A DNA stretch of 64,000 nt from contig JAJAGP010002217.1 of NCBI GenBank assembly GCA_025084515.1, positions 63,937-127,936 on the forward strand, read 5' to 3'. Below the pieces are notes generated by a model. It did not search any database and had not been told where the DNA came from. It saw only the letters and a list, made by a program, of their open reading frames with translations. Below, piece after piece: positions 24,401 to 30,050 of this stretch; position 1 is the first letter of the stretch; each line of letters opens with the position of its first letter. This stretch comes from Ancistrus triradiatus (Eukaryota > Chordata > Actinopteri > Siluriformes > Loricariidae). The position numbers and the translations under genes were made by a program.

Positions 24401-25968
24401 GAGTGGAAATTTTAATTTAGATTGGTCAAAGGTAAATATATTTGCATCAAAATTAGATTTATTTGCAGAGACTTTTACCTTAGGTTTGCTCTGTCGCCCA
24501 AACACCATTTCAGAAGACTGCTTTCCTTTCTGGTTCTGGCTCTTTGCATCAGTTTTTCGCGACTCATTAGATGCACTGGTTTTAAGGTTTGGGTTTGCTT
24601 TTTGTTCCTCGTTGGCATTCTGGTCCTGTATGGGTTGTGTATTGTTAGATTTGTCTTTCTGGTTCTTGCGTCTTTTTGACTCAGAATTAGGTTTCTGTTG
24701 GTTCCCAACTTGATCCGGTTCTGGTCTATCTGAACCTGATGGACATGAGCTGGCTGCATTAACACTCTCATGGTGTGTGTTTTGTTGCTGCTGATCATCT
24801 TGAGCACTTTGTGCTTGTACTTCTCCCGGTTCATGGCAACTCTTCTCAGCTTGTTCTAGGCAAGCCTGGTCTTTCTTCTCAGCTACCTCTGGTACAGCAG
24901 AGCTTTCAATTGCATCATGGTCAGGAGTTTTCCCTTCTGATGGACTAACAGCAGAGGGTTCAGGTGACATACTGGTCTGGTCAGGTGTCTCGTCCATAGC
25001 ACAGGCCGATTCCTCACTGTCAGAAGACATGGCTTCCTGATTTATCCCCACATCAGGTAGGGAGATGTCGGACGTCGATGAGGCAAGTCTGTCTTTCTCT
25101 GACATCTTCCTTTTCTTCTTTTTCTGACAGACAAGAACAAATAACTCAAATCAAAACAAAAAATTGTATTTTTGCAAACTATGTTGTTCAACATGACTGC
25201 TATCTCCATAAATATCAAATATTTTAAATTACATTTAGCAAAGGCAATTATCCAGAGCTCAAAAATCCAACAGTTGCAGCTTGGCAGAGGTGGGATTTGA
25301 ACCCTAGATCTTCTGCTTCATAGTCCAGTACGATAAGGCAGAGAAAAATTTCTAGAGCTTTGAGGAAACAGCGTTAAACAGTGACACCACTGTTCCACAC
25401 TCATGAGTGGTTAGACAAAAAATGTAGTACACTTGGTATTAAGGTATCACTACGTTAAAAATCGCATCCCTTTTTTTGGGGTGAAAAAATCGTACTCTGT
25501 GTGAATAGGTCTTATCTGCTAAGCCACTACAGTAACTTGTGTCTGTGTGTCCAGTACCTTCTTTTTGACTTGCAGGCTATTGTCATTTAGCTGATTAGGA
25601 GACAGAGGTTTAGGCTGATTATCCAAAGATGAGTAGTCTGAGCTCATTTCTGTCTTCATTTCTTCATCAGCTCTCCGTGGAACGACGTCAGTTTGGGATT
25701 CATCTGGCGTTTTTTCTGACAAAATTTTAAAATGGTCAGATACAGCTAACACCACCTCACATGATAAAATTACATGTAAATCCAGACTTTTCATGCCTTA
25801 TTAACATGTTAAGCTGACAAATAATGAATGAGACATATGTGTATTATCATTAGCACTCAACCTACCTTGGGTTTTCTGAAACGTCTGTGTTGTCAGTGGA
25901 GTCCCACACTGACTGCAGAACTTCGCTCTACCCTCCACAACAACATGATCGCATTTTGGACACTTCAT
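1635..25968 (-). CDS. rnf213: rnf213 (mysterin), 5' part of the coding region, multi-exon, continues past position 1
   Basis: RNF213 is a cytosolic, very large (about 5,000 residues in vertebrates) E3 ubiquitin ligase with a dynein-like AAA+ core. It is linked to lipid droplets, antimicrobial ubiquitylation and, in humans, moyamoya disease. The window holds about 1,180 N-terminal residues: an N-terminal zinc ribbon, a long Gln/Ser/Lys/Glu-rich disordered linker, a beta-rich domain (core IYFHAILSKDFKFNPD, then IPYKYVVY and NRCLFVKAQLL) and the start of the helical arm (EKCALQAVSTMCQ). All match vertebrate RNF213 in order. Splice phases of consecutive exons agree throughout, so the reading frame looks intact. 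The start is the ATG at 25,968; upstream in-frame reading through exon 1 meets a stop. Whether this is the a or b fish paralogue cannot be decided here. Confidence 0.93.
1894..2077 (-). CDS. rnf213: rnf213 exon: helical arm
   Basis: Acceptor ATTCCTAG|ACCAAG, donor TTCATG|GTAGCA; 184 bp. It encodes TKTEAKLFEKFKIDWKFGRL and SWPRNNSGCYHEGEEVV. Ends in phase 1 and joins correctly to the next exon (G|GT gives Gly). Confidence 0.88.
2219..2341 (-). CDS. rnf213: rnf213 exon: helical arm
   Basis: Acceptor TTTTTAG|GAATCT, donor TGCCAG|GTATTT; 123 bp, phase 0/0. It encodes ESSLNQIEVYCGRIEVLNES and SIEKCALQAVSTMCQ; the latter matches mammalian EKCIIEAVSSACQ closely. Confidence 0.92.
2568..3090 (+). mobile_element. 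Tigger/pogo-like MITE
   Basis: It starts with the terminal motif CAGTGGTACCTTGGTTCTCG and contains the family's internal blocks (CATTAATGGAGTTGTATTGT, GTGCTCCCTGATGTACGA, AGCATTCAATTCCTG). The right terminus is missing. No ORF. Confidence 0.65.
3440..4678 (+). mobile_element. Non-LTR retrotransposon 3' end, split by the L2 insertion at 3,598-4,478
   Basis: The left part translates as RERRLRWFGHVQRRDSGYI. After the L2 block the right part resumes as GRRMLAMELPGKRRRGRPKR and ends RWKRLTRCGDP, with a GAAGAATAAGAAGAAG tail. These are the C-terminal end and tail of a LINE reverse transcriptase common in fish (clade not certain; RTE-like tail). Joining the flanks restores one continuous reading. 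Confidence 0.8.
3598..4478 (+). mobile_element. L2-type LINE, 3' UTR fragment, nested
   Basis: It matches the 3' UTRs of the two larger L2 copies (AAGGGCAGAGCTGGGGGTTC, TCATGCTACACATGGC, GCTTTGAGACAATGCTCCAT) and ends in the same CTGACTTGACTTGACTTGA tail. A short block (AACTTTGACTCCATGACTTT through TTTCTTCCTATAAA) occurs twice, at 4,043-4,160 and 4,204-4,312. Confidence 0.85.
4776..4874 (-). CDS. rnf213: rnf213 exon: helical arm
   Basis: Acceptor TTCATAG|ATATGG, donor CAACAG|GTTTGT; 99 bp, phase 0/0. It encodes IWNNIISTSFEFEDFTKEWR and TRDFEWKFQQ. Confidence 0.88.
4964..5113 (-). CDS. rnf213: rnf213 exon: helical arm
   Basis: Acceptor TTGCTAG|GGTACT, donor ATTGAG|GTGAGA; 150 bp, phase 0/0. 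It encodes GTEGSESSKTKVFELLSVAM then IIRNWMGSTLKGRLLNQS, aligned with the mammalian stretch GTLAATKRWL. Confidence 0.88.
5402..6790 (+). mobile_element. Tc1-like transposon, family A, inactive
   Basis: Outer parts are inverted: CTGCATTTCAGGCCTGCAAC near 5,571 and its complement near 6,672, with ACAACCCCAAATCAG at the left end. Between them are a helix-turn-helix (GRDLHISPSTAHNIIKQFKK) and Tc1 transposase text in shifted frames (SDQS, RNGHHVLRTKDEKDHPDCYQ, HLHFCDG). The text after HLFWGHP is lost. Several frameshifts make it dead. Located in a rnf213 intron. Confidence 0.8.
6913..8282 (-). mobile_element. Tc1-like transposon, family B, near full length (1,370 bp), inactive
   Basis: Flanked by TA on both sides (6,911-6,912 and 8,283-8,284) with inverted repeats of about 150 bp starting CAGTGGT. 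The minus-strand transposase reads MANVSEDLRKRVVDDHQAGK with two HTH blocks, then after stops and frameshifts the DDE part QQDNDPKHTS and DLNPIEMLWKDLKRAA. The N-terminal 130 codons are open; the rest is broken. Confidence 0.9.
8659..8818 (-). CDS. rnf213: rnf213 exon: helical arm
   Basis: Acceptor TTTTGCAG|CTGCTT, donor TCTCAT|GTATGT; 160 bp. It encodes CFSVDYGRNCLSAVVNLLEK and PVACLNLLVSVLSFSQSH and ends in phase 0. Confidence 0.82.
9068..9123 (-). CDS. rnf213: rnf213 small exon (56 bp)
   Basis: Acceptor TGTTACAG|ACTACT, donor ATACAG|GTAGAT. It encodes TTDALTLIQRQLLEQKY plus two bases, which join in frame to the next exon. It lies isolated in about 5 kb of transposon-filled intron and is supported by splice sites and phase only. 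Confidence 0.65.
9250..10110. mobile_element. Tc1-like family A element, internally rearranged
   Basis: Both ends carry the family A terminus (ACAACCCCAAATCAG at 9,250; its complement near 10,096). The left 300 bp is in plus orientation (AAGGGATTTGCATATTTC), while 9,550-10,090 holds the transposase middle on the minus strand (TSWANDYFGKPLSSTTEQYR, GIIWEAYGTITQRKRVLWSD). It is thus a deleted, inverted derivative. Confidence 0.7.
9310..9352 (+). repeat. (TAA)n microsatellite
   Basis: About 14 TAA units inside the rearranged Tc1 element. Confidence 0.95.
10308..12202 (+). mobile_element. Tc1-like transposon, family C, about 1.9 kb with long inverted repeats, inactive
   Basis: TA target duplications at 10,306-10,307 and 12,203-12,204. 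Terminal repeats start CAACCCCTGGCAAAAAGTAT and extend over roughly 200 bp. A plus-strand transposase remnant starts at about 10,726 (MAPTREMSLETKERMWKLLE) and is broken by many stops. Lies in the large rnf213 intron between the exons at 14.2 and 9.1 kb. Confidence 0.88.
12504..12570 (+). repeat. SINE family B fragment
   Basis: GGTGGCACTGTGGTGCAGTG followed by GTTAGCGCTGCCACCTCACA and a box-B-like GGTTCGATCC. Related copies occur at 27,780, 39,055, 42,840, 51,405 and 60,640. Confidence 0.7.
12684..13485 (+). mobile_element. Possible solo LTR or retroelement end with internal minisatellite
   Basis: It begins TGTTAGGATCCATGCCCTGC and towards the end carries AATAAA (13,426) followed by GAACCTGCATCTTCGTCTGC, a layout typical of fish Ty3/gypsy LTRs (R/U5 after the polyadenylation signal). 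No gag-pol lies next to it and the right end abuts a MITE, so target-site duplication was not checked. It could be another kind of repeat. Confidence 0.45.
13021..13260 (+). repeat. 60-bp minisatellite, four units
   Basis: Four tandem 60-bp units, each starting (A/G)GCTxCxCTAACCGGTA-like and most ending GGTATTTATTATTATTGGT. Units differ at about 2-8 positions; the last degenerates after CCGGT. Confidence 0.92.
13490..13966 (+). mobile_element. Tigger/pogo-like MITE with both termini
   Basis: Left end AGTGGTACCTCAG, right end its complement (GAACTGAGGTACCACTGTA). The internal block GGACCCATGGAGAC and TACTGTAGATGTAAA match the copies at 44,448 and 1-690. No ORF. Confidence 0.75.
14031..14220 (-). 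CDS. rnf213: rnf213 exon: helical arm (3' boundary approximate)
   Basis: Acceptor CTTTTCAG|AGCTTTG completes an Arg codon. The product begins RALLNLVKTHPHLVEVDKLL and includes FHVELLDMLQLFCLKVP. A donor TGCA|GTTAGT at 14,031 leaves phase 0, as the next exon needs; GAT|GTTTCC at 14,050 also would. Confidence 0.75.
14260..14487. mobile_element. Tc1-like terminal repeat fragment
   Basis: CATTTTGTCTCTCATAGTTG, GACCTCTCTCATCTTTCTAA and ACTTTTTTGCACCACTGTA form a common fish Tc1 terminal inverted repeat. The rest of that element is absent or replaced by the following one. Confidence 0.6.
14505..15345 (+). mobile_element. Tc1-like transposon remnant
   Basis: Decayed transposase: QAEKTSKEIAET-like HTH start, GCCSWSGPGSAMLCAQRMRS then LNILNDQVVPSMDFFLP, followed by FQDNNARIHQAQIV and a DLNPIENLW-like remnant with stops. 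The end at 15,345 (GAAAATTCTAAAGGGTTCAC...ACCACTG) resembles family B termini. Confidence 0.78.
15345..15425. repeat. (TG)n/(CA)n microsatellite
   Basis: A GT run, a short AT-rich centre, then a CA run: a near-palindromic dinucleotide tract at the end of the Tc1 remnant. Confidence 0.93.
15731..15946 (-). CDS. rnf213: rnf213 exon: helical arm
   Basis: Acceptor TTTTCAG|CCTGCC, donor AGAAG|GTAATT, 216 bp. It encodes LPDILLDLINKVMSESMTKW and VVLPLLHLFKG, like the mammalian segment with ALPVLHCCMEL. Confidence 0.88.
16045..17310 (+). mobile_element. Tc1-like transposon, family D, inactive
   Basis: Transposase text in broken frames: MTDFERG at about 16,309, SRMVN.., RVLPLTGNHCCLRLQWC, HTAPTAGVMIWAAITYD, VLPPMAGLPTGIFQKDN, then AQLYLVLNPG. 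Many stops and frame changes. Element ends were not resolved exactly. In the rnf213 intron between the exons at 17.6 and 15.9 kb. Confidence 0.78.
17612..17871 (-). CDS. rnf213: rnf213 exon: helical arm
   Basis: Acceptor TCTTTTAG|GTAAGC. The product starts VSKLLKGFMLERVTPEIKKN and includes AALLMLYVWKQHDLKLDGGE. Two donors are possible (AAAAA|GTGGGT at 17,612, or TGG|GTAATA at 17,608). Only the first keeps frame with the next exon, so it was chosen. Confidence 0.85.
18000..18289 (-). CDS. rnf213: rnf213 exon: start of the helical N-terminal arm
   Basis: Acceptor TTTTTAG|GAGAGTGG, donor AAAGAC|GTGAGT, 290 bp. It encodes GEWHQYDDIICAKPSK, then FKSYIWRDQRKSIIEGREIA and GNPFVYEETEKKWYALDYSE, following the mammalian order (GDWHQYYD, then YEGQ..LW.DL.Y.EK). 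Ends in phase 0. Confidence 0.92.
18419..18621 (-). CDS. rnf213: rnf213 exon: second half of the beta-rich domain
   Basis: Acceptor TTTTCAG|TGATC, donor CAAG|GTGAGTG. It encodes RDLGKHGFFVQGTWMTTKD, then SIPYKYVVYRSRKGKYEYEY and NRCLFVKAQLLTAQ. The IPYKYV and NRCLF motifs match mammalian RNF213 directly. Confidence 0.92.
18702..18872 (-). CDS. rnf213: rnf213 exon: first half of the beta-rich domain
   Basis: Acceptor ACTGCAG|AAATCCC completes an Arg codon (phase 2 to 1). It encodes TIYFHAILSKDFKFNPDE, then IFIRAGGRISDW and LVELDVTR. This is the best-conserved block against mammalian RNF213 (FFHAI..HFPFNPD..VFIRGG). Published RNF213 structures place a CBM20-like carbohydrate-binding module in this N-terminal part; assigning this exon to it is inference. 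Confidence 0.92.
18925..19817 (+). mobile_element. Tc1-like transposon, family E, decayed
   Basis: Remnants of transposase: CHGRAPSTMPSVG-like middle, DLNLIEHLWDELERRL, then RPATVSDLTNALLGEWAKIQ and VEAVIAANWGSSPF before a terminal repeat (GTGTCCCAGTACATTTGGCC). It abuts the next, oppositely oriented element of a related family. Confidence 0.72.
19820..20561 (-). mobile_element. Tc1-like transposon, family F, internally deleted
   Basis: Inverted termini CACTATATATTGCCAAAAGT and ACTTTTGGCAATATAGTG; TA at 19,818-19,819 but TG on the right, so the target duplication is degraded. Minus-strand LDWPAQSLDLNPIEHLWDEL is the DDE C-terminal part; an N-terminal HTH remnant lies at 20,330-20,460. Confidence 0.8.
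20745..20812 (-). repeat. SINE family A fragment
   Basis: Reverse complement of the tRNA-like head (GGTGGGATTTCAAACCTGGA, TAGTCCAGTATCTTAACTGC). Confidence 0.55.
21246..21406 (-). CDS. rnf213: rnf213 exon after the repeat array: basic linker
   Basis: Acceptor CATATAG|AACCAAGG and donor AAGAG|GTAGAG; 161 bp, phase 0 to 2. The product begins NQGSSVDQEMDQDRVSQSS and ends in a basic stretch SSNTKRKKKNEEPETKK (possible nuclear localisation or nucleic-acid contact, not shown). Its first 14 codons are homologous to the 5' half of each 93-bp repeat exon, so it is the other parent of the repeat unit. Confidence 0.85.
21491..21586 (-). pseudogene. rnf213 repeat exon copy e, donor lost, 96 bp
   Basis: Same mutated donor (AAG|ATAAAAG) as copy d. 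The 5' part has three extra bases (two beside the acceptor, one in GTGGTAGAT), so the frame is shifted for a few codons and then restored. It is probably not spliced into the mRNA. Confidence 0.65.
21674..21766 (-). pseudogene. rnf213 repeat exon copy d, donor lost
   Basis: Full 93-bp repeat copy with an intact acceptor, but the donor reads CCTAAG|ATAAAAG instead of GTAAAAG. It is probably skipped, or retained with its intron. Copy e has the same G-to-A change, so one copy was duplicated after the mutation. Confidence 0.7.
21853..21923 (-). pseudogene. rnf213 repeat exon copy c, cut by the LINE
   Basis: This has 71 of the 93 bases of the repeat exon (from the KMDEDQKEKQ part to SKPK) with a good donor. 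The first 22 bases and the acceptor are missing, and LINE 3' UTR begins directly. Without an acceptor the exon should be skipped, which does not alter the frame. Confidence 0.75.
21924..24120 (-). mobile_element. 5'-truncated non-LTR retrotransposon with restriction-like endonuclease (R2/R4/NeSL/Hero type)
   Basis: Minus-strand fragments read in order: reverse transcriptase DLHVTFLDLANAFGSVPH, then EVGIMTGCSISPL, then the catalytic AYMDDLTTLT. A zinc knuckle follows (CALCPNPATLAHILTGC, C-x2-C-x7-H-x4-C) and a PD-(D/E)xK nuclease (RPDMVFWSSSKKS followed by ELTVPWES). This order, with the knuckle and nuclease after the RT, is diagnostic of RLE-bearing LINEs rather than APE-type L1/L2. The 5' end starts inside the RT and several frameshifts separate the blocks, so it is dead. 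The 3' UTR abuts a rnf213 repeat exon at 21,923/21,924. Confidence 0.85.
24138..24230 (-). CDS. rnf213: rnf213 exon 6: 93-bp repeat exon, copy b
   Basis: A second intact copy, 31 codons, phase 0/0, with DQKMNQDQKEKQSSQKVFGP in the middle. Acceptor and donor are both consensus. The intron between copies a and b is only 67 bp, near the minimum for fish. About 18 bp further in the direction of transcription the intron is broken by a LINE. Confidence 0.72.
24298..24390 (-). CDS. rnf213: rnf213 exon 5: 93-bp repeat exon, copy a
   Basis: Acceptor CATATAG|AACCAAGG, donor CCTAAG|GTAAAAG, 31 codons, phase 0/0. The product starts NQGSSIDQKMDQDQKEKQS and ends QKVLGPQSKPK. Both splice sites are intact, so the exon is probably used. 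Phase symmetry means including or skipping it keeps the frame. Confidence 0.75.
24479..25123 (-). CDS. rnf213: rnf213 exon 4: long Gln/Ser/Glu-rich disordered linker
   Basis: A 645-bp exon (215 codons, phase 0 at both ends) from acceptor CTGTCAG|AAAAAG to donor CCTAAG|GTAAAAG. The product begins KKKKRKMSEKDRLASS and is rich in Q, S, E, K and N, as in the disordered N-terminal region of RNF213. Its last 20 codons (NQKGKQSSEMVFGRQSKPK) are homologous to the 3' half of the 93-bp exon repeats that follow, so it is the source of that half of the repeat unit. Confidence 0.85.
25233..25532 (-). repeat. SINE family A, interrupted
   Basis: The core and head lie at 25,233-25,333 (GGTGGGATTTGAACCCTAGA, CATAGTCCAGTA) and the tRNA-like start resumes at 25,511 (TATCTGCTAAGCCACTACAG). 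The 175 bp between are unrelated AT-rich sequence. In the intron between rnf213 exons 3 and 4. Confidence 0.55.
25558..25715 (-). CDS. rnf213: rnf213 exon 3: acidic/polar linker
   Basis: The acceptor GTCAG|AAAAAAC completes a Glu codon with the base left by exon 2. The product starts EKTPDESQTDVVPRR and ends NSLQVKKK. It is low-complexity and probably disordered. The donor AAG|GTACTGG leaves phase 0. Confidence 0.85.
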
Positions 25969-25969
25969 C
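25866..25969 (-). CDS. rnf213: rnf213 exon 2: start codon and N-terminal zinc ribbon
   Basis: The acceptor TTTCAG|GATG places the start codon one base into the exon. It encodes MKCPKCDHVVVEGRAKFCSQ and continues CGTPLTT: two CxxC pairs (residues 3-6 and 18-21) forming a zinc ribbon like the one at the N terminus of mammalian RNF213. The donor is CAAG|GTAGG, leaving one base (phase 1). Confidence 0.9.
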
Positions 25970-26250
25970 CTGAAAGACAAAAATGCCCCCCTAAAAAACA
26001 AATTTGTGAATTTTATCCTGTCTAAAGATCTCACATTTTAGATGGTAGTAAACTCTGCATTCTGTTCATTATATTCCACTGTGGCTTGCACATGATAAAA
26101 AAAGTAAAAAAAAAAGTAAACTATGATCACATGATCCAGTAATTCTACTTTGTGGTATTTTTTATTGATGTGGGTGTGTCTTTTGTGTATTTCCATTGAT
26201 AAATAGATATTGGGTGGCTGGCAAATTATGCATACAACATGCACCTACAA

Positions 26251-27423
26251 ACACTGATCACTTTATTAGGTACACCTCCTTGTTTCTACACTGATTATCC
26301 ATTTGATCAGGTCCATTTACCATATAGTTACACTTTTGTAGTTCTACAATTACAGACTGTAGTCTATCTGTATTTCTACATACTTTGGTAGTCCCCATTT
26401 CTCTTATGGCCGCCACAGACCAGGTACTATTTGGGTGGTGGATCATTCTCAGCACTGCAGTGGCACTGACGCACTGCAGGATCATATACAGCAGTGCTGC
26501 TGGAGTTTCACTCACTGTGCACTCTATTGGACACATCTACCATATTGCTCCACCATGTAGATGTAAAGTCAAAGACAGTACTTCATCTGTTGTTGAACAG
26601 TATGCTGCTTAAAGGATGCTGGAGGCTGGACATTTTTGGTAGGTGAACTATTTTCAGTCTAGCAGTGACAGAGAGATGTTTAACTCCAGCAGCGCTGCTA
26701 TGTCTGCTGTAATCAATCATACCAGCACCACATCAATGTCACTGCAGTGCTGATAATGATCCACCAGTCAAATAGTACTTTGCAAATTGCACTCTGTCTT
26801 TTTTATAAATAAAAAAAAATAAAGATTGAGATTTATTGCTCTTAACTACAACATTTACTACCAGATAACAGTATCACATTCTTTCTGGAAGAAAATGAAA
26901 ATGTGTAAATACTTGCAAAAAATGCACAATCTTAAAGTAGTGCACATGGTATCAGCATATTTTTGTTTTTAATCCCAGTTCCAATTAAAAGTAGCAAGTT
27001 GTAATGCAGGAAACAAAGTTTTCATCTTCTCATAAATAGCCCACCATCACTGAATCTCAGTATCACTTTGTTTTAGTCACTCAGTAATCCCAGTTTATGA
27101 GCAGAAAGTTTTACTGCAGGAAACAAAGTCTCTCTGCATTTTCCCCACTATTTTTGAATAGTAGATTAATTAATGTCATTTTGAATTAATTGGTTATTTC
27201 AAAATGGCATTAATTGGATTAACCAGTCTCCTATCACTAGTCCTGACCACTAGAGAACAGAGTAAAGGGAACAAACACAGTATTTAGAGAAACAGATGAA
27301 CTGCAGTCTGTAATAGTGGAACTACAAAGTGGACATTGAGTGTAGAAACAACAGACTCATTGTCAATATTACAATACACCCAATACAATATTAACTGTGC
27401 CTAATAAAGTGATCAGTGAGTGT
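26251..27423. mobile_element. Non-autonomous TIR element, family G, copy 1
   Basis: Ends ACACTGATCACTTTATTAGG and, inverted, CCTAATAAAGTGATCAGTGA. Internal blocks GTTCTACAATTACAGACTGT and ATTCTCAGCACTGCAGTGGC recur inverted near its other end and in the copy at 60,904. No ORF of note. In the rnf213 intron 1. Confidence 0.75.
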
Positions 27424-27779
27424 ACATAGTAGCTCTACCACCTAAATTAGTCAGTGAATGTAGGAAACATAAAACAGGGATCAAATATTTTGCTAACATT
27501 TGCTCCTTCCATTTAAAGAAGTGCGACCAGATGTTTTTAATTTAGGAGCACTTGCACGAGGCGAGATTTTAACTTGAGGAGGACCATCTCATTTACCAAG
27601 TACTAGGGTATAGGGAGTGGCTCAATATCTAGTGAGTGCCCTTGTAGTGAAAAACACTACACAGTAAAAAAAAAACAGGAAATTAACATGTGACACTCAA
27701 TGTTGGTATTAAATAAATCAATGTATTTTATTAATATCTTGCGATATCTTGGCTACTTAGTCAATACCAGTACACTACA

Positions 27780-27990
27780 GTATGAGGCAGCATGGTGGCA
27801 CAAGTGGTTGGCATGGTTACCGTATAGTTCCAGAGATACCCAGTTCAATCCTGCATGTCCTCCCTGTGTTTACATGGATTTACTATGGTTTCCTCCCAAC
27901 TTCCTCCCAACTGAACTTACGTTACTGTATAAGGCAAGGTGTTCAACCAGGTGTAAGTATTATGCCCAAGACCACTGTGACTATTAGATA
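27780..27990 (+). repeat. SINE family B, diverged
   Basis: GAGGCAGCATGGTGGCACAA, box-B-like GTTCAATCCTGCATGTCC and TGTTTACATGGATTTACTAT; weaker match than the copy at 39,055. Confidence 0.5.
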
Positions 27991-28709
27991 TTAGCTAAAG
28001 GTGGACAAATTAGCATGAACCACTAGCTGTATGGATTTCTGATGAACCCTTTTACCTTTATTGAAGCAGTGCTTTTTTATTTGACAGCAGTGGATATTGG
28101 CTTTAACCTTTTATCAAAAACCAGGGGCATCATCAGATCCACGCTGCTGGGGCACCAGTAAAATGCTGCTGTGCCCCACAAACATTACAGAGGTAAAACA
28201 TGAATTTTATCCTGGATTGCTGAGCAAAACTGCAAGACATGCCACACAAGTTCACTACAGGTACTACATTTCCCATAATGCACCAACATCTTTCCAAAAG
28301 CTTTAGGGGCTAACACACTCAGTCAGAGCCAGTTCTTTAGGTTTTCCCTCATTGAATAATAGACATCCACAAATATTTAAAAGAAAGTCAGCCACGCTGC
28401 AAACCAACAGTTGACTGTGGTTTCAGCTTGGGGCTCCATGACTGCGAAAATGCCAGGTCCTTGATCATTTTACCTTGCTGCCCTCCTCTCCTAACGTGCA
28501 TTTCTACGATTGTATAATTATCAGACTCCTTGTTTATAATATGTTACTGTTTCAAGCTACCTTTCTCTTTGTGTACATGACTTCTGCCACATATAACTTT
28601 TAGAAGATCTCACTCTGACACTGCTGACAGTGACATCCACATCTTTGTTTTACAGTTGACTTTCAGAACCGACTGATCTTTTGACAGTAACAATGTTTCC
28701 CTCACACTC

Positions 28710-29317
28710 AAAAGCTAAATCCCCATTTCATGACTTATCTCTAACACTTCATACACACACAAAGTTGTTTGTCTCACTGTATAAATACTTTATGCTTATA
28801 AGTAATAACTTATAACTTATGTGGACTCTGTCTTTCCCAAGCGCTTGTAATGAAAACCTGAGAACTCCTGAGAACTCGTCTTAGGCTTGATCCAACCACA
28901 AGGTATTATGACCTTACAATTTGGTGTAGAATGCGGGCAACTCGGAAGGTAAGTGACTTTTACTTCATTTATCTGCTGGGTCGCCAATATTGTTTTAGTA
29001 CATTTTGCTGTCAATCAAGGACTATGTGATGATGAGAGTTCTGTTCAGCACTAGACATTGAATGTCTATCTGATTATTCTCTTGAGAGAAAGTACTTTTC
29101 AGGACTGGACGAAACTAGCTTGCGTCTGATTAATTCTCCTGTTAGAGTACTGTTTGGAATTGCTCTTTGGAACTATAAGTTCGTCAAAGGCTCGTGTGTT
29201 AGAGTACTGTTTGGGACAGAAAATAATCTTATCTGATTACTCGTATTTACACAGTGAGACAAACAACTTTGTGTGTGAAGTGTTAGAGATAGGTCATCAA
29301 ATGGGGATTTAGCTCTT
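28710..29317. mobile_element. Foldback/TIR element of about 610 bp
   Basis: Arms of about 65-70 bp: 28,713-28,780 (AGCTAAATCCCCATTTCATG, then AAAGTTGTTTGTCTCACTGT) and the inverted match at 29,251-29,314. Internal direct repeat GTTAGAGTACTGTTTGG at about 29,141 and 29,198. No coding potential; class not recognised. Confidence 0.7.
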
Positions 29318-29946
29318 AGCTACATGTTCAGTTAATGCAATTAATAAAACGTATTGTGTTATTTTGTTCTCCGTTTCTCATCCATTGAAAAGTAATGCCC
29401 ACTTTAGTGTTTAGTCATGTAATCTTTTTAGTGTTTAACATCCTTATTTTTATGCAGAGTTACGCCCATACGACTGATTGGCATGCACTGGGGTACGGCT
29501 GCACCCCTCTAAATTCTGTGTGCCTCATACAACAAGTAGTCTAGAAATGCTCCTGTCCAAAACTGATCCTATGATGGCTTGGAAGTAGGTTAAGACCATC
29601 CCCAGCATTTGAGGAAACTGGACTGACTGCTGTGTCAGACCAAAGTGTACAGAATCCGTACGTAACACGAGAACATACTCTAAAAGGCAGGTACATTGCA
29701 AAGTGATAACACTGTGTAAGTTAGTTCCACGATACTTGTCAACGTGTTATTCAGTTCCTCAAACTCCACCAAAACGCGGGGTCTAGAGCTAGCAAGATAA
29801 GCTGGCTAGCATTTCTAGCTTCCTAATCATATGACTAAATGCTGATACACCGGCTAACGTTAGCTGCGTGGTTGGTGGCCTCGCTTTGCTAACAGGCTTC
29901 GTCCACTGAAATAACACTAACATGCGAACTAAAAACATCCACTCAC

Positions 29947-30050
29947 CTTCACGCGTTGTACCGCTGTGTTTCGCACGAGAACTGATACCAGGTTTAACCA
30001 CACGCTCCACGTGACACTGACTCGGTTTGCAAGTCTCAGCTCGGAAGGAC
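29947..30050 (-). other. rnf213: rnf213 non-coding first exon (5' UTR), approximate 5' end
   Basis: On the minus strand this segment ends in a good donor (GAAG|GTGAGT) at 29,947. An ATG inside it, at 30,010, would run through the splice into exon 2 and stop immediately (GAA G|GA TGA). It is therefore best read as untranslated leader, with translation starting in exon 2 as in other RNF213 genes. The transcription start was not located; the upper limit is a guess. Confidence 0.5.

Noticed and set aside
29789..30010. Open frame with a start codon at the rnf213 first exon
   Set aside because: Reading through the splice site into exon 2 gives an immediate stop, and the zinc-ribbon ATG in exon 2 matches the start of known RNF213 proteins.
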